Of a stretch of DNA of 5,478 nt, positions 1 through 4,672 are shown in pieces. Made by a program: the position numbers and the translations under genes. Source of the DNA: Alphaproteobacteria bacterium (lineage in GTDB: Bacteria > Pseudomonadota > Alphaproteobacteria > UBA828); the NCBI GenBank assembly GCA_029937205.1, contig JAPYQV010000223.1, positions 1 through 5,478 of the forward strand, given 5' to 3'. The notes below the pieces were generated by a model. The model had not been told where the DNA came from, searched no databases, and saw only the letters and a list, made by a program, of their open reading frames with translations. The stretch's first letter is position 1, and each line of letters opens with the position of its first letter.

Positions 1-1020
1 CACCAGGGCAAAGGCGCTGAAGATGCAACCAAAGCCGATATAAAACAAAAGAATTATCGTCAACACACCGGCCGCCGATAATTCGAGTCCCTCAATAGTG
101 GTCAGAATCTGGCCGGGCAGGTCGGCGGCGTTGATAAAGGCGGAAAAAATCTGGGCACCGAATATCACAAAAAATAGCATGGCCGAAGTGCGGATGGTTT
201 CCGCCAATGCATCACGGAAAGCAGCGAAACTCATTACCCGACGGCCGACGGCAAACAGAAGCGCGCCGGCCGCGCCAACGCCGCCGGCCTCGACCGGCGT
301 CACGAAGCCCACATAGATACCGCCGAGCACAAACAGGAATAGCGCCACCACCCCCCACACTTTGGTAAGCGAGCGAAAGCGCATGCCTAATGGCATCCGC
401 TCGCCGCGCGGGCCCAGCTCCGGCTTTAGCCGAGTCATCACATCAATGACCACAAAGTAGGACGCGATCGAAATTAGTCCGGGCAGGATGCCGGCGATGA
501 ACAGCTTGCCGATATCGGTGTTGGTCAGGATGCCGTAAAACACCAACAATACGCTCGGCGGAATGAGGATGCCCAAGGTGCCGCCGGCCGCGATGGCGCC
601 GGTCGCCAGGCCGTCGTCGTAGTGGTATTTGCGCATCGACGGCATGGCGACCTTGGCCATGGTGGCGGTGGTGACGATGGAGGAGCCGCACACCGCCGCG
701 AACCCGCCGCATGCCGCAACGGTGGCTTTGGCGAGCCCGCCCGGGCGGTGCCCCATCCAGGCATTGGCGGCATCGTAGAGATCCCCCGACAACCCCGAGC
801 GAAACACCAGGTTGCCCATCAGAAGAAACAAAGGCAGAAGCGTAAAACCGTAGGACATGGACGCATCGAAGATAAGCGTTCCGGCGAGGGACGCCGAAGC
901 CTCCATGCCGCGGAGGAATGCAAAGCCAAAAAAACCGGTAAGGAACATGGCGACGCCGAGGTGAATACCGGCGAAGGCCATGCCGAGAAGGGCTGCGAAT
1001 CCAATCAGACCAGCTTCCAT
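1..1020 (-). CDS. dctM: TRAP transporter large permease, DctM family (C-terminus cut by window edge)
   Basis: Large membrane subunit of a tripartite ATP-independent periplasmic transporter, which moves the solute across the inner membrane using an ion gradient. The frame stays open for 340 codons from ATG at 1020 to the window edge. The family is usually about 425-450 residues, so roughly 90-100 C-terminal residues lie outside. Family signatures seen include CGGFAAVCGSS (residues 104-114), GGTLGILIPPS (146-156, the conserved G-x-LG-x-x-IPPS loop) and GFVTPVEAGGVGAAG (238-252). Hydrophobic segments run throughout, starting with GLIGFAALLGMAFAGIHLGV near the N-terminus. The start lies 32 bases after the dctQ stop. 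A GGAG sequence sits about 13 bases upstream of the ATG, a rather long spacing. An in-frame TTG further upstream is less attractive. The gene is the last visible cistron of the operon. It was not in the list of closed reading frames because it has no stop in the window, but the family assignment is secure. Confidence 0.96.
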   Translation of the reverse strand, partial: MEAGLIGFAALLGMAFAGIHLGVAMFLTGFFGFAFLRGMEASASLAGTLIFDASMSYGFTLLPLFLLMGNLVFRSGLSGDLYDAANAWMGHRPGGLAKATVAACGGFAAVCGSSIVTTATMAKVAMPSMRKYHYDDGLATGAIAAGGTLGILIPPSVLLVFYGILTNTDIGKLFIAGILPGLISIASYFVVIDVMTRLKPELGPRGERMPLGMRFRSLTKVWGVVALFLFVLGGIYVGFVTPVEAGGVGAAGALLFAVGRRVMSFAAFRDALAETIRTSAMLFFVIFGAQIFSAFINAADLPGQILTTIEGLELSAAGVLTIILLFYIGFGCIFSAFALV

Positions 1021-1052
1021 GATATTCGCCGCGCTCCGATACAAGTCAGAAT

Positions 1053-1604
1053 TTAGGAATTGCCGCGCCCGCCGGCCGGCCTGGAATAGTCCGGGCCCTT
1101 GCCAGTCAGATCGCGGCCCACATGATCGAGGAATACGAATATGGTGAGGAAGCACATGGCCGCCATCAGGAACGCGAATGGTGCCTGTTCGATCTCGAAA
1201 TCCTGGGTGATCATCAGGTCTTCGGCCAACCCAATGCCATGGAACCATAACAAATAGGCGAACAGGATGAAGGTCAGCCCCGCGACGGTGTTAGCGATGA
1301 TTTGTTGAGCCCGCCTTCCACTTGGGCCCAGAAACCCGCCCATGATATCGACAGTCAGATGTTCGCGCGCGCTGGTGACCAGGGGCATGCCGAGAAAGAT
1401 CATGATGCCCATGGCCAGGGTGATCATTTCGTGGGCGCCGATAAGGGGGGCCGAGAAAAAATAACGCCCGGTCACATCGATGCAGGTGATGACCACCATG
1501 GCGCTCAAAAGAAGGTTCGCAAGCGCACCCAGAAGAGTACCGGCCCACGGAAATATTCGGCCGCGCCCCCCAGGAATTCGCTGCCTAGCGTCAATTTCAG
1601 TCAC
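1053..1604 (-). CDS. dctQ: TRAP transporter small permease, DctQ family
   Basis: Small membrane subunit that pairs with DctM and helps dock the binding protein. It is 183 residues, close to the usual 160-190, with four predicted membrane segments at about residues 21-42, 59-77, 101-122 and 141-161. The DctQ signature is clear: DVTGRYFF (43-50) followed by PLIGAHE (53-59), then the second helix and the SAREHLTVD stretch (78-86). The start codon is GTG at 1604, five bases after the dctP stop. A GAAGGG sequence in the end of dctP could serve as ribosome binding site, and the short spacing suggests coupled translation. The C-terminal tail (about 162-183) is charged and glycine-rich. The next ATG in frame would remove the first membrane helix, so GTG is preferred. 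Confidence 0.95.
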   Translation of the reverse strand: MTEIDARQRIPGGRGRIFPWAGTLLGALANLLLSAMVVITCIDVTGRYFFSAPLIGAHEMITLAMGIMIFLGMPLVTSAREHLTVDIMGGFLGPSGRRAQQIIANTVAGLTFILFAYLLWFHGIGLAEDLMITQDFEIEQAPFAFLMAAMCFLTIFVFLDHVGRDLTGKGPDYSRPAGGRGNS

Positions 1605-1609
1605 CGGAC

Positions 1610-2881
1610 TTAACGCCCTTCATGCAGCTTGGCCAAGGCGCCCCGGTAAAATGCCACCGCCGCCTTGCCGTCAATTCCAAGCTTACTGGCATCGGCGATC
1701 CATTGCGGCTCGATGACCGACCAACGTATTTTCAACTCCGCCAAGGTCGCCGGCGGTAGCTTGATTGTCTGAATACCGGCTTCGCGGGCTTGGCGCACCG
1801 CATTTTTTTCGTTGGCGTCCCAGCCAGCCGCGTAGGTTCCGAATTCCTCGCCCGAGACAGCCATGATGGCATCCCGGTCCGGTTTGCCGAGGCTGTCGAA
1901 TTTCTTCTGGTTGATCACCAGAAATATCGAGGTATTGCCGACGCCGCCGGGAACCGGTGTCGCAAATTTAATGAATTTAGCCAACCGGAATCCCAGGATG
2001 CCGCCATAATTGCTGAATGTCCCATCGACGACGCCCCTTGAAAATTGCTCATAGGCAAAGGGTAGCGGGATGGTAACTACCGGCGCGCCCAGCAGCTTGG
2101 CCGGTTGCACCAGGGACCCGGCGGCGAGGATTTTCAAGGACCGAAAATCCTTTACCGATTTAATCGGTTTCTTGGAATTGAAGATCAGTGTCGGCGGCGG
2201 GCTCACAACACCGACAAGTTTTACGCCCTTGTACTCCGACGCTTTGCCGAATTCTTGCACGGTCCGCCAGGCCGCGATCGATGCGGCGCGGGATGTGCGG
2301 GCGGCAAACGGCAATTCGGATACCCGCGCCGTAACGGTGCGGCGCCGCGTAAAATGGTGAACGCCCATGCCTGCGTCGGCGACGCCTTTGGCGACCATGC
2401 GGAGCTGACGGTTGACCGGCGCCAAGCTCGAAGCGGTGAACTTAATCTCGATACGGCCCTCGGTGGAGCTGGCAATCGCCGTGGCCCAAGGCCCGACAAC
2501 GTTGGTGAACATCGCAGTGGTGCGCGGCAAATAGAGATTAAACAACAATTCGTTGGCGGCGCGGGTTTGCGCAGGCCGCGCATTCGGCTTGCCGCTATCG
2601 GCGGACTTTACCGGCGTCTTGCATTCCTCGCCTTGAAAAAATCCAAGGATTTCCTTGCCGTCCAAATTGCCCGATCTGTCGCAATCGATCTCATCGAAGC
2701 TCGGCGCCAGGGGTCCGGCGGCTTCGCTGCGTTCGATGCGGTTGTTATCGTTAGCATCGCGCATCTTGGCCAACGGCGGCAGTTCCGGATCGTTTCCCTG
2801 GCTTCGTGCCGTGCCGGGGATCGATGCAATCCCGATCGCCGCCGATATTGCCGCCGTTATTGCTACCCCTGCCCTGGTCAT
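1610..2881 (-). CDS. dctP: TRAP transporter substrate-binding protein, DctP family, with an N-terminal EF-hand pair
   Basis: Periplasmic solute receptor of the TRAP system, 423 residues against the usual 325-360. Residues 1-27 look like a Sec signal peptide with an Ala-rich core and probable cleavage after ARS. An extra module follows with two textbook EF-hand loops: D42-x-N44-x-N46-x-x-I49-x-x-x-E53 and D66-x-D68-x-S70-G71-x-L73-D74-x-x-E77. A Pro/Ala/Lys-rich linker (about 88-108) joins it to the DctP domain (about 110-420). That domain shows the GRIEIKF strand (142-148), KGVADAGMGVHH (165-176), VVSPPPTLIFNSKKPI (225-240), the LLGAPVVTIPLPFAYEQFSRG stretch (ending at 283) and GVVDGTF (283-289). 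The conserved KIR-type arginine appears to be replaced, reading K250-I251-L252. The start overlaps the preceding stop as ATGA (2881-2878) and has no clear Shine-Dalgarno, which implies translational coupling. The substrate is unknown. Confidence 0.93.
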   Translation of the reverse strand: MTRAGVAITAAISAAIGIASIPGTARSQGNDPELPPLAKMRDANDNNRIERSEAAGPLAPSFDEIDCDRSGNLDGKEILGFFQGEECKTPVKSADSGKPNARPAQTRAANELLFNLYLPRTTAMFTNVVGPWATAIASSTEGRIEIKFTASSLAPVNRQLRMVAKGVADAGMGVHHFTRRRTVTARVSELPFAARTSRAASIAAWRTVQEFGKASEYKGVKLVGVVSPPPTLIFNSKKPIKSVKDFRSLKILAAGSLVQPAKLLGAPVVTIPLPFAYEQFSRGVVDGTFSNYGGILGFRLAKFIKFATPVPGGVGNTSIFLVINQKKFDSLGKPDRDAIMAVSGEEFGTYAAGWDANEKNAVRQAREAGIQTIKLPPATLAELKIRWSVIEPQWIADASKLGIDGKAAVAFYRGALAKLHEGR

Positions 2882-3144
2882 GGGTTCACATAGGCAACGA
2901 GGGTGCCCGTCTCTTTATCGAAACCAAGCACCACCTTGGTTTCACCCGGCGGCAACAGGCCGATTTGTGCCGTCACCTCTGTCTCGCCGATCATGCCGAT
3001 TTTGTTGAACCCCTCGCCGGGCAATTCTGAACGGGGAACCGGCAACGCGTGAAAGCCGATCTTGCAGCAGGAATCGGGGGGATGATCGACAATGGCAATC
3101 ACCGTATCGGCCAATTGCTTGCGGATTTGGGAGATTGCCGGCAT
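2878..3144 (-). CDS. Small conserved-context protein of unknown function (88 residues)
   Basis: I do not recognise this family. The ATG at 3144 is chosen because AAGGA lies 7 bases upstream (3156-3152) and it leaves a 40-base gap after the OsmC stop. A longer version from ATG at 3231 (117 residues) would overlap OsmC by 47 bases and adds a low-complexity charged start. The protein has no signal peptide or membrane helix and looks cytoplasmic. It begins with a probable helix (IRKQLADTVIAIVD, residues 6-19). The segment HPPDSCCKIGFH (21-32) gives a symmetric H-x4-CC-x4-H arrangement that could bind a metal or be redox-active (inference only). The C-terminal half looks beta-rich, ending in PPGETKVVLGFDKETGTLV. 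Its stop overlaps the dctP start as ATGA, tying its translation to the binding protein. The tight coupling supports a real gene, possibly an accessory to the OsmC protein or to substrate handling. Confidence 0.72.
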   Translation of the reverse strand: MPAISQIRKQLADTVIAIVDHPPDSCCKIGFHALPVPRSELPGEGFNKIGMIGETEVTAQIGLLPPGETKVVLGFDKETGTLVAYVNP

Positions 3145-3151
3145 GGCGTTT

Positions 3152-3156
3152 TCCTT
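3152..3156 (-). promoter_or_regulatory. Shine-Dalgarno AAGGA deciding the start of the 88-residue gene
   Basis: On the minus strand AAGGA is followed by 7 bases and then ATG at 3144. The upstream ATG at 3231 lies inside the OsmC coding region. This favours the shorter product. Confidence 0.65.
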
Positions 3157-3184
3157 GACCGCCAGCCCTTCGCCGAATTCATGA

Positions 3185-3853
3185 TCAGGCACTGTCTTTT
3201 GCTCCCGGGCCGTGGCCCTTTTTGGCTGCAATATCCGCGGCGCTCATACCGGTGGGATTATCGCCGAAAGCGGGGCCGGCGGGAAGATCCGGGATTTCAG
3301 CGCCGCTTTTATGAACATAGGCCTCTTCGCCATTGACGATCAAATGGGCGCGGAGCGGCGTTTTGTTGCGCACCACGTCAGAGGCGTAACAGCCGTCTTC
3401 GGCATGTTTCAGCATTTCGATCAATTTATCCTTGGGCGCATCCGAACGAAGATCGATATGAAATATCAAGCCCAGGGCTGCCTGCTCCAGATTGGCGATA
3501 TTGAATTTGCGTCGATTGTCCCAGAGAACCGTCGCCTCAACCTCCAAGGCGGTGAACGGCACATCCATAAAGGCAGCGCTCTGGGTGATATGGCTGGCCA
3601 GGCAAGCGGCGGCGCTGGCGGAAAAATATGCCATCGGCGATGGCGCAAGGCCGCTGCCGCCGCGCGCAACCGGCTCGTCGATCTGAAAAGTGTGGCCCTC
3701 CGCCGTTGCCTCGAACAGGCGTTCGCGGATGACCCGCACGGTTGCCTTCGGCGCGCCGATGGCCGGCCGGTCCGGGTTTTCCTGCATGCGCCGGGTGGCG
3801 CCTTCGAAGATATTTTTTACCTTGGCCCAGTTTATTTCAACAGCATCAGACAT
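3185..3853 (-). CDS. OsmC/Ohr-family protein with extended N- and C-termini
   Basis: Members of the OsmC/Ohr family are usually cytoplasmic thiol peroxidases that reduce organic hydroperoxides with two cysteines; some members have other or unknown roles. The core is seen from about residue 38 to 182. It includes the beta-strand stretch TFQIDEPVARGGSG (55-68), the hallmark APSPMAYFSASAAACLASHI (70-89) carrying C84 in the long central helix, and HAEDGCYASDVVRNKTPL (150-167) carrying C155. These two cysteines match the family's reactive pair, so catalytic competence is plausible. At 222 residues it is well above the usual 140 or so. The extras are an N-terminal segment of about 35 residues (AKVKNIFEGATRRMQENP region) and a Pro/Gly/Ala-rich tail after about 183. 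The start at 3853 has a strong GAGGAG 7 bases upstream. It lies 21 bases after the GntR gene and before the small unknown gene, in a transport operon. This suggests a job linked to the imported compound rather than general stress, but that is inference. Confidence 0.9.
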   Translation of the reverse strand: MSDAVEINWAKVKNIFEGATRRMQENPDRPAIGAPKATVRVIRERLFEATAEGHTFQIDEPVARGGSGLAPSPMAYFSASAAACLASHITQSAAFMDVPFTALEVEATVLWDNRRKFNIANLEQAALGLIFHIDLRSDAPKDKLIEMLKHAEDGCYASDVVRNKTPLRAHLIVNGEEAYVHKSGAEIPDLPAGPAFGDNPTGMSAADIAAKKGHGPGAKDSA

Positions 3854-3860
3854 GGGAGAT

Positions 3861-3866
3861 CTCCTC
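3861..3866 (-). promoter_or_regulatory. Strong Shine-Dalgarno GAGGAG for the OsmC-family gene
   Basis: GAGGAG on the minus strand sits 7 bases before ATG at 3853, inside the 21-base gap after the GntR gene. It is the best ribosome binding site in the operon, suggesting that OsmC is translated more strongly than the regulator. Confidence 0.7.
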
Positions 3867-3874
3867 GAATTACT

Positions 3875-4540
3875 TCAGGCGCTGCGCCGCTCGAAGCGGC
3901 GATTATAGGCGGCAATGAAGTCGGCAACATGATCGGCGCGCAGCGCCGTGTGATCGCGAAATATCTGCTCCGCCGATTTCTCGTCGCGATCAAGCACCGC
4001 CGCCACGACGCCGTCATGCTCTTCGTATGGAATACGAAGATCGAGGGGCTCTTCCCGGTAGATGCGCCGGTACGGGGCCAGGCGCTTGTTGAGCCCGTCG
4101 ATCTCGGCGCGCAGAATATCGTTATGAGCGCCGACGTGAATCATGTCGTGAAACGTCATGTTCAGGGCTGGAAATTCATCGGTTCCATCCGCCTCGATCA
4201 AACGTCCGATCCTGGCATGCTGGGCCGCCAAAGCCGAACGCTCATCCCGGGTCATGCGCCGCACCGCCAAGCGCGCGCTGAGACCTTCCAACTCGGCCAG
4301 CACTTCGTACATCTGGATAACCTGTCCGGCGCCGATTTCGGCGACTACGGCGCTTCGGTGCGGCCGCATCTCCACCAAACCCGATGTGGCAAGCTCGACC
4401 AGCGCTTCGCGAACCGGCGTTCTCGACACCTTGAACTGGCGGGTCAGTTGCGGCTCATCCAGGCGCTCACCGGGAAAACGAACGCCGGAAATGATTTCCT
4501 GTTCCAAGGCGTCCCGAATGGTATTTGCTCGGGTTTCCAT
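3875..4540 (-). CDS. GntR-family transcriptional regulator, FadR subfamily with FCD ligand-binding domain
   Basis: DNA-binding regulator of 221 residues, typical for the FCD group. The winged helix-turn-helix spans about residues 4-68, with the characteristic PGERLDEPQLTRQFKVSRTP (23-42), VREALVELATSGLVEMRP (43-60) and wing HRSAVVAEI. The helical FCD effector domain covers about 75-213. Its usual metal-site pattern is visible as N127-x3-H131 (in NMTFHDMIH), H175 (in YEEHDGVVAAVLD) and H197 (in IFRDHTALRADH). FCD regulators commonly repress catabolic and transport genes until an organic-acid-type ligand binds. Here the gene is first in the operon with osmC-like, orf88 and dctPQM and divergent from the VOC gene, so it probably controls both sides and itself. 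The start at ATG 4540 has only a weak ribosome binding site, consistent with low expression. Confidence 0.93.
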   Translation of the reverse strand: METRANTIRDALEQEIISGVRFPGERLDEPQLTRQFKVSRTPVREALVELATSGLVEMRPHRSAVVAEIGAGQVIQMYEVLAELEGLSARLAVRRMTRDERSALAAQHARIGRLIEADGTDEFPALNMTFHDMIHVGAHNDILRAEIDGLNKRLAPYRRIYREEPLDLRIPYEEHDGVVAAVLDRDEKSAEQIFRDHTALRADHVADFIAAYNRRFERRSA

Positions 4541-4556
4541 TTCTCAACCGTCCAAG

Positions 4557-4581
4557 ACTGTCCGTATTTACGTTGGACAGT
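4557..4581. repeat. Perfect 7-base inverted repeat ACTGTCC-N11-GGACAGT in the GntR leader
   Basis: ACTGTCC (4557-4563) is the exact reverse complement of GGACAGT (4575-4581). An overlapping alternative pairing also exists, GTCCAA (4550-4555) with TTGGAC (4573-4578). The element lies 16 bases upstream of the GntR start, so it could form a hairpin in that mRNA or be a protein-binding site. It has no following T-run, so it is not a standard terminator. Confidence 0.5.
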
Positions 4582-4591
4582 AATAATTAAT

Positions 4592-4607
4592 TTGTCATAC
4601 ATTACAA
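4592..4607. promoter_or_regulatory. Candidate operator: imperfect palindrome TTGTCATACATTACAA
   Basis: TTGT and ACAA arms are separated by 8 bases, and 6 of 8 positions pair symmetrically. It overlaps the -35-like TTGTCA on the plus strand and the -10-like TGTAAT on the minus strand. This makes it a plausible site for the adjacent GntR/FCD regulator, although no binding has been shown. Confidence 0.45.
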
Positions 4608-4613
4608 TAGATA

Positions 4614-4623
4614 TCGTATACGA
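4614..4623. promoter_or_regulatory. Candidate GntR/FCD operator: perfect palindrome TCGTATACGA
   Basis: This is a perfect 10-base palindrome with a GTATAC core. FCD-type GntR regulators commonly recognise short palindromes of the GT-N-AC kind, so this is the best single operator candidate. It lies between the two start codons, 22 bases centre-to-centre from nothing else conserved but about 19 bases from the centre of the TTGT/ACAA palindrome, roughly two helical turns. Confidence 0.55.
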
Positions 4624-4625
4624 AA

Positions 4626-4635
4626 ATTGGCCAAT
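4626..4635. repeat. Perfect palindrome ATTGGCCAAT
   Basis: A 10-base perfect palindrome just downstream of TCGTATACGA. A further TGGCC occurs at 4640-4644, giving GGCCA-N6-TGGCC. It could be an auxiliary operator or a chance GC-centred palindrome; no known regulator is recognised. Confidence 0.3.
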
Positions 4636-4659
4636 CAAATGGCCGTGTTTTACCCGGAC

Positions 4660-4663
4660 GAGG
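4660..4663 (+). promoter_or_regulatory. Shine-Dalgarno-like GAGG supporting a TTG start of the VOC gene
   Basis: GAGG is followed by 9 bases and then TTG at 4673. No ATG or GTG lies in the VOC frame upstream of the first conserved residues. This sequence therefore decides the proposed start among the TTG codons at 4673, 4682 and 4685. Confidence 0.5.
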
Positions 4664-4672
4664 CGCTTTCTC

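Larger units (their letters stand above)
4541..4672. promoter_or_regulatory. Divergent intergenic regulatory region between the GntR operon and the VOC gene
   Basis: This 132-base stretch is clearly more AT-rich than the flanking genes and must hold the promoters for both directions. It contains several palindromes (listed separately) suited to GntR dimers. Promoter boxes are not clear. On the plus strand TTGTCA (4592-4597, 5/6 match to a -35) pairs only poorly with TATACG (4617-4622, 19-base spacer). On the minus strand TGTAAT (4606-4601, 5/6 match to a -10) has no good -35. The palindromes overlap these candidate boxes, as expected for repression. Confidence 0.75.

Noticed and set aside
443..773. 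Two short minus-strand frames overlapping dctM
   Set aside because: They are out-of-frame shadows, rich in Arg/His/Pro, inside the convincing DctM coding region.
622..1056. Plus-strand reading frame of 144 codons opposite dctM
   Set aside because: The composition is low-complexity and charged, and the minus-strand DctM reading has strong family motifs.
2105..2893. Long plus-strand reading frame of 262 codons opposite dctP
   Set aside because: It is antisense to a clear DctP gene, Arg/Gly-rich, without recognisable domain or ribosome binding site; a typical shadow in GC-rich DNA.
3145..3231. N-terminal extension of the small unknown gene from ATG at 3231
   Set aside because: It would overlap the OsmC gene by 47 bases and encodes a charged stretch without features, while ATG at 3144 has a well-placed AAGGA.
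3885..3901. Inverted repeat CGCCGCT-CGA-AGCGGCG near the end of the GntR gene, as a terminator
   Set aside because: It lies inside the coding region, has no T-run, and the next gene starts a few tens of bases later with a strong ribosome binding site, so termination is unlikely.
4158..4583. Plus-strand reading frame of 141 codons opposite the GntR gene
   Set aside because: It is antisense to a clear GntR/FCD gene and its product is Arg/Ser-rich without domains.
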